This document shows, piece by piece, positions 1 to 9,288 of a stretch of 64,000 nucleotides of DNA; position 1 is the stretch's first letter; each line of letters starts with the position of its first letter. The notes below the pieces were generated by a model. It had not been told where the DNA came from, made no database searches, and saw only the letters and a program-made list of their open reading frames with translations. Made by a program: the position numbers and the translations under genes. Origin of the DNA: Bradyrhizobium yuanmingense (lineage in GTDB: Bacteria; Pseudomonadota; Alphaproteobacteria; Rhizobiales; Xanthobacteraceae). The DNA lies in NCBI RefSeq assembly GCF_900094575.1, contig NZ_FMAE01000006.1:434001-498000 (forward strand), in the 5' to 3' direction.

Positions 1-230
1 TGACGGAATCGAGAGAGGCCATCCACCTTCCGGGTAAAAAATCGCTGGAATTTCATCCTTATCGTCGGTGGACTCGCGCGCCAACCCATTTTCGCGCTTC
101 GCGGCAATCTGCCCGTGTTTTACGGCCTTAACGCGCTTCACTTCACGGTGTATCGATGGCCCGGCCGCGTCCTTTGTGGGATTGTCCGGCGCCCTCGAAT
201 CAATTCCTCCCCGCTTGCCGACGAGACCCG

Positions 231-1547
231 ATGGACATGGACCTCAAAGACTTCATGGAGTTCGTGCAGACCACCGCACGCAGCGTCGGGGCAGAATTCT
301 CCTCACCCTGGTTCTACCTGCAATTCGGCCTCATCCTGGCCGCCGCCGGCATCGCCTATGCCGCGGAGGCCGCCATTCGCAGCCGTGTCGACCTGACCTC
401 GCTGGCGATGCGCTGGCCGCTGCCGCTCCGGCATTTCGTCCGGGTCATGGTCGCCAGCGCCTCGACGGCGGTGTTCACGCTGCTCGTGATCGTCTCGCGC
501 GTGGTGATGTATCACGCGACCTGGCCGAGCCGTTCCTATCTCCTGATGGTCGCAGCCAAGCTTGGTTTCGCCTGGCTCGTGATCCGGCTCGTGACCTCGG
601 TGCTGCGCAACGCCTTCATCGTCAAGCTGGTGTCGATCACGGCATGGTTCATCGCCGCGCTCTCCATCGTCGGCCAGCTCGATGCGACGGTCGACCTATT
701 GGATTCCTTCGCGATCGTGCTCGGCGGCCTCAGGCTGACCCCCCTCCTGGCGCTGAAGGCCGGCGCGCTGCTGCTGATCGCGCTCTGGCTCACCAACATC
801 GCCAGCAATTTCGCCGAGAGCCGGATCAATTCGACCACCGACCTGACGCCGTCGGTGCAGGTGCTGCTGGTCAAGATCATCCGCATCGGGCTGCTCACGG
901 TCGCCATCGTGATCGCGCTCGGCGCGGTCGGAATCGACCTGTCGGCGCTCGCGGTGTTCTCGGGCGCGGTCGGCGTCGGCATCGGTATCGGCCTGCAGAA
1001 GATCGTCGCCAATTTCATCTCGGGCATCATCCTGCTCGCCGACAAGTCGGTGAAGCCCGGCGATCTCGTCACCATCGGCGACAATACCGGCCGCATCAGC
1101 GCGATGAAGACGCGCTATATTTCCGTCGCTGCCGGAGACGGGCGCGAATTCCTGGTCCCGAACGAGGATCTGGTGACGCAGAAGGTCGTCAACTGGACCT
1201 ATACCGACAAGAACACGCTGGTGAAGATCGCCTTCGGCACCAATTACGACGCCGACCCCAAGCTGGTTTGTACGCTCGCCGCCGAGACCGCCGCCGCTCA
1301 TCCGCGCGCGCAGAAGGGCAAGCCGCCGACCTGTCTCCTGACCGAGTTCGCGGAAGCCGGGATGAAGTTCTCGCTGACCTTCTGGATCGCCGACCCCGAC
1401 GGCATGGACAAGGTCAAGAGCGACGTGATGCTGGAGCTATGGGACGCCTTCAAGCGCGAGGGCATCCGGGTTCCCTATCCCGTCCGCGAAATCCGTATCC
1501 GCGGCGGCGCCCTGCCGGTGGAAACCGCCGTGGAAGTCCCGAATTAA
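231..1547 (+). CDS. MscS-family mechanosensitive ion channel
   Basis: A 438-residue inner-membrane protein with about six or seven hydrophobic helices before the conserved pore and beta domain. The glycine/alanine-rich pore helix (GAVGVGIGIGLQKIVANF, around residue 245) is followed by the MscS beta-domain core (VKPGDLVTIGD, then FLVPNEDL and VNWTY). Family members gate on membrane tension and release solutes during hypo-osmotic shock; the extra N-terminal helices make this longer than E. coli MscS (about 286 residues). The ATG at 231 is chosen because the 25 residues upstream in the same frame are proline/arginine-rich and unlike a membrane protein; an ATG two codons later is also possible. 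It stands alone with no evident operon partner. Confidence 0.87.
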   Translation: MDMDLKDFMEFVQTTARSVGAEFSSPWFYLQFGLILAAAGIAYAAEAAIRSRVDLTSLAMRWPLPLRHFVRVMVASASTAVFTLLVIVSRVVMYHATWPSRSYLLMVAAKLGFAWLVIRLVTSVLRNAFIVKLVSITAWFIAALSIVGQLDATVDLLDSFAIVLGGLRLTPLLALKAGALLLIALWLTNIASNFAESRINSTTDLTPSVQVLLVKIIRIGLLTVAIVIALGAVGIDLSALAVFSGAVGVGIGIGLQKIVANFISGIILLADKSVKPGDLVTIGDNTGRISAMKTRYISVAAGDGREFLVPNEDLVTQKVVNWTYTDKNTLVKIAFGTNYDADPKLVCTLAAETAAAHPRAQKGKPPTCLLTEFAEAGMKFSLTFWIADPDGMDKVKSDVMLELWDAFKREGIRVPYPVREIRIRGGALPVETAVEVPN

Positions 1548-1731
1548 GACGCTTTCGTAAGCCAAGGCTGGTAGGGCTCTTGTTTTGACGCGTTTTCTTC
1601 ACGCGAACCGGTAGCCACTTCGCTCGAAAACGCTTGGCTCGGCTTGCATGAAGGCCGCCAATCATTAAATTGGGGCGTGAAATCAAGCCTTTCCGCCGAT
1701 ATCGAGATCAGCCCGAGAAGACCTGACACGC

Positions 1732-2550
1732 ATGAGCTACGTCGACGCCACCGAGACCTCCCTGCGCAAGACCGGTCAGATCAAGCTGCACGGGCCTGCC
1801 GCCTTTGCCGGCATGCGCAAGGCGGGCGCGCTGGTGGCCAGGTGCCTGGACGAGCTCACCGACATCGTCGAGCCGGGCGTGCCGACCTCCAGAATCGACG
1901 AATTCGTCCGCGACTTCGCCTTCAGCCATGGTGCCTATCCGGCGACGCTGATGTATCGCGGCTACCGCTACTCGACCTGCACCTCGCTCAACCATGTTGT
2001 CTGCCACGGCATGCCCGGCGACCGTCCGCTGAAGGAGGGTGACATCGTCAACATCGACGTCACCTTCATCGTCGACGGCTGGTATGGCGATTCCAGCCGG
2101 ATGTATGCGATCGGCCCAATCGCCCGCAAGGCGGAGCGGCTGATCGAGGTGACCTATGAAGCCATGATGCGCGGCATCGCCGCGGTGAAGCCCGGCGCCA
2201 CCACCGGCGACATCGGCCATGCCATCCAGAGCTTCGTCGAGCCGCAGGGCATGAGCGTGGTGCGCGATTTCTGCGGCCATGGCCTCGGCCGCATGTTCCA
2301 CGACGAGCCGAACATCATCCATATCGGCCGGCCCGGCGAGGGCGTGCAGCTCAAGCCCGGCATGTTCTTCACCATCGAGCCGATGATCAATCTCGGCAAG
2401 CCGCATGTGAAGATCCTGTCCGACGGCTGGACCGCGGTGACCCGCGACCGCTCGCTGTCGGCGCAGTTCGAGCACTCCGTCGGCGTCACGGCGACCGGCG
2501 TGGAGATCTTCACGCTGTCGGCGCGGCACGGCGAGAAGCAGATCGGGTGA
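1732..2550 (+). CDS. map: type I methionine aminopeptidase
   Basis: A 272-residue M24 metallopeptidase that removes the N-terminal methionine from nascent proteins in the cytoplasm. The complete metal-ligand set is visible: two aspartates in NIDVTFIVDGWYGDSSR (about residues 105-117), the histidine in CGHGLGRMFHDEP, the glutamate in FFTIEPMIN and the last glutamate in QFEHSVGVT. The substrate-pocket stretch LNHVVCHGMP is also present. Length fits the family (about 250-275). It is monocistronic, with about 180 bases before it and 360 after it. RadC lies nearby on the same strand but beyond the cyclase gene, so the two are not co-transcribed. Confidence 0.95.
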   Translation: MSYVDATETSLRKTGQIKLHGPAAFAGMRKAGALVARCLDELTDIVEPGVPTSRIDEFVRDFAFSHGAYPATLMYRGYRYSTCTSLNHVVCHGMPGDRPLKEGDIVNIDVTFIVDGWYGDSSRMYAIGPIARKAERLIEVTYEAMMRGIAAVKPGATTGDIGHAIQSFVEPQGMSVVRDFCGHGLGRMFHDEPNIIHIGRPGEGVQLKPGMFFTIEPMINLGKPHVKILSDGWTAVTRDRSLSAQFEHSVGVTATGVEIFTLSARHGEKQIG

Positions 2551-2911
2551 GCCCGGTGCGTCAGCTATTGCTAGCGGCGGCCCCCTTTGGCGGGTGGCGA
2601 TTCTGCCTTTGCGCACCAACGCGTCGAGGACGCGCTTACTGACCTAGGCCCGAGTCCGGGTCTCGGTTGATCGTCCCAGATCTTGCCTTCGCCAGAAGGC
2701 CCCCCACAACAGCGCTGAGACGCACGCGACGGGCAACAGGCGGCCGACGTCGAGGTGAAAGCACGTGCATGATAGGAAAAGCATGACCACAATCACGTCG
2801 GTTTCGCTGACTGCGCAGGGAGTCGCACCTTTCCATGATCCGCCTCCGGTGTTCTAATGCAGGCGTCTTGACTGGGCATGGAGATATGGTCATGGCGGGT
2901 TCTGTCGATCG
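2551..2911. other. gene-free stretch between map and the cyclase gene
   Basis: About 360 bases without a supportable gene on either strand. Open frames here are short antisense extensions of neighbours. Only a weak 4-bp stem (CCCG/CGGG, near 2650) was seen after map, so no confident terminator is called. No consensus promoter or repeat arm was recognised. Confidence 0.5.
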
Positions 2912-4186
2912 GTGGCGGACGACATGAAGATCTACCTGCCGGACAACGAGCAGGCGCGGCAGCAAGCCCTCGAAACCTATCGCATTCTCGATACGCCGCC
3001 GGAGATCGCCTATGATGAACTGGCGGACTTGGCGGCGCAGATCTGCGGCTGCAGCGCCGGGCTGCTGACCTTCCTCGACGACAAGCGACAATGGCTCAAG
3101 GCCAAGTGCGGCCTGCCGCCTGACCTTACGCACGTGCCCAAGGAGATCTCGATCTGCCAGGCGACGATCTGCCATGACGATCTCATGTATGTGCCTGACC
3201 TCACGAAGGATCCGAGGTTCAGCGATTCGCCGTTGGTCGCCGGCGAGTTCGGGCTGCGCTTCTATTGCGGCATGCCGCTGATCAGCGAGGAGGGATACGC
3301 GCTCGGAACGCTGTGCGTCATCGATTTCGAGCCGCGCGAGCTCAGCTTCGAGCAGCAAGAAGCAGTGCGGCGGATCTCGCGTCAGGCCGTGGCTCAGCTC
3401 GAGCTCAGACGTAGACTCCGCGAGCGCGACGAGATGCTGGCCGAGCTCGACAAGGCGCGCGCAATGGCGGAGGCGGAGCGGAGCAAATCAGATGCGCTCC
3501 TGCTCAACATCCTCCCCCCTGCGATCGCCGAGGAGCTCAAGGCCAACGCGAAGGTGCGGCCGCGCTTCTACCAGTCGGTCAGCATCCTCTTCGTCGATTT
3601 CGCCGACTTCACCCGGCACGTCGAGGCGATCGAGCCGGCGCAGGTCGTGCACCAGCTCGACGAGTACTACAGCACGTTCGACGAGATCATTGCGCGCCAT
3701 CGGCTCGAAAAGATAAAGACCATCGGCGATGCCTATCTCTGTGCCGGCGGCCTGCCCGAGATCAACCGGACGCACGCTGTCGATGCCGCGCTGGCGGCGC
3801 TCGAGATTCAGGACCTGCTCGCCAAGGCGAACCGTCAGCGCGAACGGCTGAGGCTGCCGCTCTGGATGGCGCGAATCGGCATCAACACCGGCCCGGTCAT
3901 CGCTGGCGTCGTCGGAACGCGCAAGTTCAGCTACGATATCTGGGGCAACGCGGTGAACGTCGCCGCGCGTCTGCAGGCGGCCGCCGATCCCGGACGGATC
4001 AACATTGCCGAGGCGACCTGGAACCAGGTCAAAGCGCGCTTCACCTGCGAACCGCGCGGCAGCATCGAGGTGAAGGGCAAGGGGCCCACCCCGATGTACT
4101 TCCTCGATCGTATCAGGCCGGACCTGGCTGCCGATCCCGCAGGCGTCGTGCCCAACGATAGCTTCTGGCGTCACCAGGGCCCATGA
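2912..4186 (+). CDS. GAF-domain class III adenylate cyclase
   Basis: A 424-residue soluble protein. A GAF sensor domain covers roughly residues 20-165 (opening with YRILDTPPE), a helical linker follows, and a class III nucleotide cyclase domain covers roughly 220-400. The catalytic set is intact: metal aspartate in ILFVDFADFT, the lysine and second metal aspartate in EKIKTIGDAYL, the purine-selecting aspartate in SYDIWG and the Asn/Arg pair in NVAARL. Lys plus Asp at the selectivity positions argues for ATP, so cAMP is the expected product. The start is uncertain: GTG at 2912 opens the frame and an ATG at 2924 loses only four residues. The ligand of the GAF domain cannot be told from sequence. 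Confidence 0.88.
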   Translation: MADDMKIYLPDNEQARQQALETYRILDTPPEIAYDELADLAAQICGCSAGLLTFLDDKRQWLKAKCGLPPDLTHVPKEISICQATICHDDLMYVPDLTKDPRFSDSPLVAGEFGLRFYCGMPLISEEGYALGTLCVIDFEPRELSFEQQEAVRRISRQAVAQLELRRRLRERDEMLAELDKARAMAEAERSKSDALLLNILPPAIAEELKANAKVRPRFYQSVSILFVDFADFTRHVEAIEPAQVVHQLDEYYSTFDEIIARHRLEKIKTIGDAYLCAGGLPEINRTHAVDAALAALEIQDLLAKANRQRERLRLPLWMARIGINTGPVIAGVVGTRKFSYDIWGNAVNVAARLQAAADPGRINIAEATWNQVKARFTCEPRGSIEVKGKGPTPMYFLDRIRPDLAADPAGVVPNDSFWRHQGP

Positions 4187-4318
4187 TCGCCAGCTGAGAC
4201 GAAGGGCGGGAAAAACGGTCGGCTGATCATCATCCGCTTCATGCCGGAAGCGCACCTATGCAAGGCGCGCGCAATTGACGGTTGCAAAAACCACCATCCC
4301 CGGCAATGCTGGCGGCCG

Positions 4319-5032
4319 ATGCCCGCGAAGCCTGACCACGACAAAAGCAAGCCTGACGAGACGCCGCATTATCTCGGTCATCGCGAGCGGCTGCGCGAGC
4401 GCTTCTATAGCGCGGGCGCGGATGCGCTCAGCGATTACGAGCTGCTCGAGATGGCGCTGTTTGCCGCGCTGCCGCGGCGCGACACCAAGCCGCTGGCGAA
4501 GACGCTGATCAAGACCTTCGGCTCGTTCGCCGAGGTCGTGCATGCGCCAGTGGCGCGCTTGCGCGAGGTCGAGGGGGTCGGCGAGTCCGCGATCAACCAG
4601 CTCAAGCTGATCGCCGCGGCCGCGCATCGCGTTGCCAAGGGCGAGGTCAACAGCCGCAACGCGCTGTCATCCTGGAACGAGGTGATCGCCTATTGCCGCA
4701 CAAGCATGGCGTTTGCCGACAAGGAGCAATTCCGCCTGCTGTTCCTGGACAAGCGCAACCAGCTGATCGCCGACGAGGTGCAGCAGACCGGCACGGTCGA
4801 CCACACCCCGGTCTATCCGCGCGAGGTTATCAAGCGCGCGCTGGAACTATCGGCGACCGCGCTGATCCTAGTGCACAACCACCCCTCCGGCGATCCCTCG
4901 CCCTCGCAGGCCGACATCCAGATGACCAAGGCGATCATCGACATCGCAAAACCGCTCGGGATTGCCGTGCACGACCACATCATCGTGGGCAAGAGCGGGC
5001 ATGCGAGCCTGCGCGGAATGCGGTTGATCTAA
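4319..5032 (+). CDS. radC: RadC family protein (JAB/MPN domain)
   Basis: A 237-residue protein with the RadC layout: an N-terminal UPF0758 region, a helix-hairpin-helix (LREVEGVGESAINQLKLI, about 80-97) and a C-terminal JAB/MPN metal-binding domain. The zinc motif HNHPSGDPSPSQAD (His-x-His with a distal Asp) is intact near residue 184. The family was long linked to DNA repair, but the biochemical role remains uncertain. The ATG at 4319 is preferred over one at 4241, because the intervening 26 residues do not resemble the family N-terminus. A weak GGCGG lies just upstream. It is transcribed away from the convergent Sel1 gene at 5038. Confidence 0.9.
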   Translation: MPAKPDHDKSKPDETPHYLGHRERLRERFYSAGADALSDYELLEMALFAALPRRDTKPLAKTLIKTFGSFAEVVHAPVARLREVEGVGESAINQLKLIAAAAHRVAKGEVNSRNALSSWNEVIAYCRTSMAFADKEQFRLLFLDKRNQLIADEVQQTGTVDHTPVYPREVIKRALELSATALILVHNHPSGDPSPSQADIQMTKAIIDIAKPLGIAVHDHIIVGKSGHASLRGMRLI

Positions 5033-5037
5033 GCCAA

Positions 5038-5742
5038 TCAGAACGCCTGGTTCTTGGCGGCTTTCAAGTGGTTTTCCGCGGCTGTGATGCCGGCGAATGC
5101 CTTCAGCGTCAGAGCGGTCGGTTGCGGCTTCCATTCCGCAACCAGTTTCTCGGCCTTCTCGAGCTCAGGCTTCGATAACATCGAAGCCATCTCGTTGACA
5201 TTCTTGGCCGGCGCCACCTTCGACAGCTTGAAATAGGCATACGACAGGGACACGTCCCTCGGCGTGCCCTTTCCTGCGGAATATGCGCGGGACAGGCTGA
5301 AGAGGGCGCTAGGGAGCCCCTGGTCGCCGGCCATCTTCCACCACTTCAGCGCTTCTTCCCTATTCCCTTGCCGGTCATACATGAGAGCGACATCGTGCTG
5401 GGCACGCGCGTAGCCGGCCTTGGCGGACACAAGCTTGTACTTCAATGCCTGATCCGGATCCGTTGCGACGACGCCCACGCCTTGCCCGTCATAATAGCAG
5501 CCGAGCTTATAGGCTCCGAGCGGATCGTTGGCCGCGGCCGATTTTTGAAACCACTCGAATGCCTGGCTGCGATCCTGCTGTGTGCCGATGCCGTTATTGT
5601 GCATCATGCCGACATGATATTGCGCCTCCGCATCTCCGCGATTGGCCAACGCGACCATCGCATTGAAGGTGCGGCTGTCATTCGCGCTGGCGGGCGTCGC
5701 GACAAGCAGAAGGCACGAAAAGGCCAGGGCAACGAATTTCAT
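5038..5742 (-). CDS. Sel1-repeat (TPR-like) exported protein
   Basis: A 234-residue protein with a clear Sec signal peptide (MKFVALAFSCLLLVATPASA) followed by several Sel1-like repeats, recognisable by A-x-Y-x-L/V-G-x-M/C-Y/H and A-x-x-W-x-x-K/A-A blocks from about residue 30 to 170. Sel1 repeats are helical solenoids used for protein-protein contacts; the partner is unknown. Predicted location is the periplasm. The ATG at 5742 is chosen because the open frame upstream is arginine-rich and lacks a signal, while translation from here opens exactly on the signal peptide. It converges on the RadC gene with a five-base gap. Confidence 0.85.
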   Translation of the reverse strand: MKFVALAFSCLLLVATPASANDSRTFNAMVALANRGDAEAQYHVGMMHNNGIGTQQDRSQAFEWFQKSAAANDPLGAYKLGCYYDGQGVGVVATDPDQALKYKLVSAKAGYARAQHDVALMYDRQGNREEALKWWKMAGDQGLPSALFSLSRAYSAGKGTPRDVSLSYAYFKLSKVAPAKNVNEMASMLSKPELEKAEKLVAEWKPQPTALTLKAFAGITAAENHLKAAKNQAF

Positions 5743-5909
5743 GTCAAAGCCCGATCGAGTTTGAACGATTCCTTGTCTTGGTCTCTCCAGACGCGAGAAA
5801 AGTTCGAGCCGGCAATATTCCGGGGTCAAGGCGATTTTTGGCCCATCCGAGTTCGTCCCGTCAGGGCACGACCAAAGGCCGCGCGGCCTTAGCGGTCTCG
5901 GCCGACGCC

Positions 5910-6632
5910 TTACTGCCGCAGCATGATCAGGGGATCGGCGGTGTCGGGGACGCGGCGCCACTGCGCGTTGTCGTCGGCCTCGAATTGCCAGGCTTCGCCC
6001 GATTTCGACATCAGGATGATCTGGCCGCGCTCGAGGCGCCATTGCGTCGGGTTGAACTGCGCGATCGTGGCGTCGCATCTCGGCTTGAGGAAAACCTGGA
6101 AATTGTCCGCATCAGCCTCGGTGTTGGTCAGCGTCAGCCCGCACACCGGCTGGCCGTTGCGGCGCACCATCGACCAATCGCCGATCATCTGGTCCATTGA
6201 CTTCGCCATCGAGCGCGCGGCGGCGAGATCCTGCAGAATGTAGACGCCCTCACCCTGGCGCAGGCCCTCGAAGATGCCGGCCTCGACCTCGGTGAAGTCG
6301 ATCACGGCTTCGCCGGTCGCATCCTGCAGGCGCACGATGTCGAGGCCCCTCACGCTCCAGGCCACGATGTCCTTGGTGAAGGGCAGCGCGGTCTTGCAGG
6401 ACGGCTCCAGCTCCAGCTTGAAACCCTGGCCTGCGGCGTCAGCCTTCAGCGTGACGACGCAGGTCTTGCTGCGCTCGGTGGTCGAGAGCTCCCATTGTCC
6501 GGGCATCTGCTTCTTCAGGCTCGCCGCATCCTGCGCATGCGCGATGCCGATCGCGGCCAAGGAGGCCGCGACGGCGCCGATCGCGGCCAGGCAGGCCGCA
6601 ACGACATATGCGAGAAGGCGACGAGCGATCAT
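5910..6632 (-). CDS. tandem AprI/Inh-type metalloprotease inhibitor-like protein
   Basis: A 240-residue secreted protein. After a hydrophobic signal ending near AHAQDA (about residue 35) there are two copies of the AprI/Inh beta-barrel fold. Copy 1 runs roughly 40-130 (PGQWELS, CVVTL, a second Cys in PSCKTALPF) and copy 2 roughly 145-240 (IGDWSMV, CGLTLTN, second Cys in KPRCDATIAQF). Each copy keeps the family's W and paired cysteines. Single-domain family members inhibit serralysin-type proteases in the periplasm. No serralysin gene is visible in this window. The start codon shares one base with the stop of the dehydrogenase gene upstream, so translation is probably coupled. Confidence 0.8.
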   Translation of the reverse strand: MIARRLLAYVVAACLAAIGAVAASLAAIGIAHAQDAASLKKQMPGQWELSTTERSKTCVVTLKADAAGQGFKLELEPSCKTALPFTKDIVAWSVRGLDIVRLQDATGEAVIDFTEVEAGIFEGLRQGEGVYILQDLAAARSMAKSMDQMIGDWSMVRRNGQPVCGLTLTNTEADADNFQVFLKPRCDATIAQFNPTQWRLERGQIILMSKSGEAWQFEADDNAQWRRVPDTADPLIMLRQ

Positions 6633-7621
6633 CAGCGTCCCTTGACCGGCGTTTCCGCAACCGGCGTCAGCGGCGCCTTGCCGGCGAACCAGGCCTTGAG
6701 ATTGTCGACCACGAGCTGGTCCATGGCGTTGCGCGTCACCACCGAGGCCGAGCCGATATGCGGCAGCAGCACGACGTTCTGCATGGTCTTGAGCTCGTCG
6801 GGCACGTTCGGCTCGGCCGCAAACACGTCGAGCCCGGCGGCGAGAATGGTGCCGGATTTCAGCGCCTGGATCAGCGCCGGCTCGTCGATCACCGAGCCGC
6901 GGGCGACGTTGACCAGCACGCCGCGCGGGCCGAGCGCCTTGAGCACCTCTTCATTGATCATCTTGTTGGTGCTGGCACCGCCGGGCACGATCACAACAAG
7001 CGTGTCGACCGCTTTCGCCATCTCGATCAGGTCAGGATAGTGCTTGTACGAGACGTCCTTGGAGGGATTGCGGGAGTGGTAGACCACCGGCACCAGCGAG
7101 GCATCTAACCGGCGCGCGATGGCCTGGCCGATCCGGCCCATGCCGACGATGCCGACCTTGCGGTCGCGCAGCGAGCCGACGCTGAGCGGATAGTTCTGGG
7201 TCTGCCAGAGCCCGGAGCGGACATAGCGGTCGGCCTTGATGAACTCGCGCAAGGTGGAGATCAGAAGGCCCATCGCGACGTCGGCGACCTCCTCGGTCAA
7301 GACGTCGGGCGTGTTGGTCACGATAATGCCGTGCTCGGCCGCATATTTGGCGTCGACGTGGTCGTAGCCGACGCCGAAGCTCGCCACCATCTCCAGCTTC
7401 GGCAGCTGCGACAGCGAGTCCTTGTCCGCGCGCACGGTGTGGTAGGTCACCGCGACGCCGCGGATCTTGTCGCGCACCGCGGGCGTCAGCCGCTCGAGAT
7501 CGCCGCGCGTCTCTGCCTTGTGCACGACGAAATGATCGGAAAACCCGTTCTCGAGGATCGGCCGCACCGGCCCATAGATCAGAAGGTCGATCTTTTCGGA
7601 CGAAATCGAACCGGCAGCCAT
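6632..7621 (-). CDS. D-isomer-specific 2-hydroxyacid dehydrogenase
   Basis: A 329-residue NAD(P)-dependent oxidoreductase. The dinucleotide-binding motif GMGRIGQAIARRL lies near residue 150. The catalytic triad is present: Arg in VNVARGSVIDE, Glu in FAAEPNVPDEL and His in LLPHIGSAS. Relatives reduce glyoxylate, hydroxypyruvate or similar 2-keto acids; the exact substrate is not determined. The start overlaps the permease stop by one base, and the stop overlaps the AprI-like gene by one base. This makes it the fourth gene of a leftward ABC-transporter operon, and its substrate may derive from the imported compound. Confidence 0.9.
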   Translation of the reverse strand: MAAGSISSEKIDLLIYGPVRPILENGFSDHFVVHKAETRGDLERLTPAVRDKIRGVAVTYHTVRADKDSLSQLPKLEMVASFGVGYDHVDAKYAAEHGIIVTNTPDVLTEEVADVAMGLLISTLREFIKADRYVRSGLWQTQNYPLSVGSLRDRKVGIVGMGRIGQAIARRLDASLVPVVYHSRNPSKDVSYKHYPDLIEMAKAVDTLVVIVPGGASTNKMINEEVLKALGPRGVLVNVARGSVIDEPALIQALKSGTILAAGLDVFAAEPNVPDELKTMQNVVLLPHIGSASVVTRNAMDQLVVDNLKAWFAGKAPLTPVAETPVKGR

Positions 7622-8439
7622 CAGTTTTCCTTTCCAAGCGCGCTCTCATGCCAGCGCCGTAAAACGAGGTGGGAAACTAGCGCCAGCACCCCATAGATGA
7701 CAATCCCGGCCAGCGACAACAGAAGCAGCGCGGCAAACATGCGGGGTATGTTCAAGCGATAGCCTGACTCGGCGATCCTGTAGGCGAGCCCGGAGCCGGC
7801 GCCGGCCGTTCCGGCCGCGATCTCGGCCACGACCGCGCCGATCAGCGACAGCCCGCCGGCGATGCGCAGGCCGCCGAGAATGTAGGGCAGCGCCGCCGGC
7901 AGCTTGAGGAAGCGCAGGGTTTGCGGCTTCGATGCGCCATAGAGCTGGAACAGGCCGGCGAGGTTGCGGTCCACCGAGTTCAGCCCGAGCGTGGTGTTCG
8001 ACAGCACCGGGAAGAAGGCGACGATGAAGGCGCAGACGACCACCGCGGTCTGCTGCTCCAGATAGATCAGCAAGAGCGGCGCGATCGCGATGACAGGCGT
8101 CACCTGCAGCACGATTGCATAGGGGAACAGCGAATATTCCACCCATTTCGACTGGTTGAACAGCAGCGCCAGTGCGATGCCGCCGATGCTGGCGGCGACA
8201 AAACCTTCGAGCGTGGTGACAAGCGTGGTCGCCAGCGATTGTGACAGCACCGCCCTGTCCTTGATCAGTGTCAGCACGATGACGGAGGGCGCCGGCAGCA
8301 CGTAAGGCGGGATCTCCCTGATGCGGACCACGAGTTCCCAGGCAAAGAGGCCGGCTGCGAAGACGATGACGGGCAGCACGAAGCGCATCGCGCGTTGCGC
8401 GCCGGACGATTTTGCGGGCACGGGAGCTTGAGCGTTCAT
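7621..8439 (-). CDS. ABC transporter permease (SsuC/TauC/ThiX type)
   Basis: A 272-residue inner-membrane protein with about six transmembrane segments and the cytoplasmic EAA loop (EIAAGTAGAGSGLAYRIAESG-like stretch around residue 200) that docks the ATPase. It belongs to the binding-protein-dependent permeases of the nitrate/sulfonate/taurine/pyrimidine group. The ATG at 8439 is chosen because it overlaps the ATPase stop as ATGA; the longer open frame adds 78 non-membrane residues. It works with the ATPase at 8436 and, most likely, with the substrate-binding protein at 9461. Confidence 0.92.
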   Translation of the reverse strand: MNAQAPVPAKSSGAQRAMRFVLPVIVFAAGLFAWELVVRIREIPPYVLPAPSVIVLTLIKDRAVLSQSLATTLVTTLEGFVAASIGGIALALLFNQSKWVEYSLFPYAIVLQVTPVIAIAPLLLIYLEQQTAVVVCAFIVAFFPVLSNTTLGLNSVDRNLAGLFQLYGASKPQTLRFLKLPAALPYILGGLRIAGGLSLIGAVVAEIAAGTAGAGSGLAYRIAESGYRLNIPRMFAALLLLSLAGIVIYGVLALVSHLVLRRWHESALGKEN

Positions 8440-9251
8440 AGCGTCGACTGCCCCGAATAGGACGGCGCCAGCGCGGCCGACACGCGTCGGCAATAATCGG
8501 AATAGGCCGTCGAGGTGCGAAACTCCTCGCCCCGCGGCTCGACCGTCTCGATGCGGATGTCGGCCTGGATGCGGCCGGGGCGCGCCGTCATGACGACGAC
8601 GCGCTGCGACAGATAGACGGATTCGAACACCGAATGGGTGACGAAGATGACGGTCTTGCGTAAGCCTCGCCACAGCGCCAGCAGATCGTTGTTGAGGCGG
8701 AAGCGCGTGATCTCGTCGAGCGCGGCGAACGGCTCGTCCATCAGGAGGATATCGGGATCGGTGACAAGCGCACGCGCCAGCGACACCCGCATCTTCATGC
8801 CGCCGGAGAGCTCGCGCGGAAAGCTATCTGCAAAATCGGCAAGGCCGACGCTCGCCAGTGCCGCGTCGGCACGCGCGCGCCCCTCCGCTTTCGGCACACC
8901 GCCGAGCTTCAGCGGCAGGCGCACGTTCTCACGGACGTTGGCCCAGGGCATCAGGGTGGGCTCCTGGAACACGAAACCGATACCGTGGCCCGGCTGCGGC
9001 ACGCCCTCTTGCCGTGCCACCCGCACCGTGCCCGACGACGGCGCGCTGAGCTCGGCGATCAGCCGCAACACTGTCGACTTGCCACAGCCGGAGGGGCCCA
9101 GCAGCGAGATGAACTCGCCCTTGCGAACGGCAAGGTCGAACGGGCCGAGCGCCATCACGCCGTTGTCGTAAACCTTCGTCACGCCGCGCAGGCTGACGGC
9201 GAGAGCCGTCAGGCCGGCCTCGACGGTAGATGAGGCCTTGTGCTCGATCAT
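8436..9251 (-). CDS. ABC transporter ATP-binding protein (SsuB/TauB type)
   Basis: A 271-residue ATPase. It has Walker A GPSGCGKST, signature LSGGMKMRVSLARAL, Walker B ILLMDEPFAALD and the switch histidine in FVTHSVFES. It energises the neighbouring permease. The ATG at 9251 is preferred because the extra 34 residues of the longer frame are translated from the palindromic repeat upstream. The stop overlaps the permease start by four bases. A large inverted repeat separates it from the binding-protein gene, which may lower or process the downstream message. Confidence 0.93.
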   Translation of the reverse strand: MIEHKASSTVEAGLTALAVSLRGVTKVYDNGVMALGPFDLAVRKGEFISLLGPSGCGKSTVLRLIAELSAPSSGTVRVARQEGVPQPGHGIGFVFQEPTLMPWANVRENVRLPLKLGGVPKAEGRARADAALASVGLADFADSFPRELSGGMKMRVSLARALVTDPDILLMDEPFAALDEITRFRLNNDLLALWRGLRKTVIFVTHSVFESVYLSQRVVVMTARPGRIQADIRIETVEPRGEEFRTSTAYSDYCRRVSAALAPSYSGQSTL

Positions 9252-9288
9252 CGATGGCCGGCAGCTGTGGGTATCGGTCGAGCAGCGT

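Noticed and set aside
1..230. Possible gene end at the left edge
   Set aside because: The sequence opens with TGA in one frame but too little is visible to support a coding region; nothing else was recognised.
68..1588. A 506-codon frame overlapping the MscS gene
   Set aside because: Same strand but another frame; Arg/His-rich with no membrane helices, while the other frame holds the conserved MscS core.
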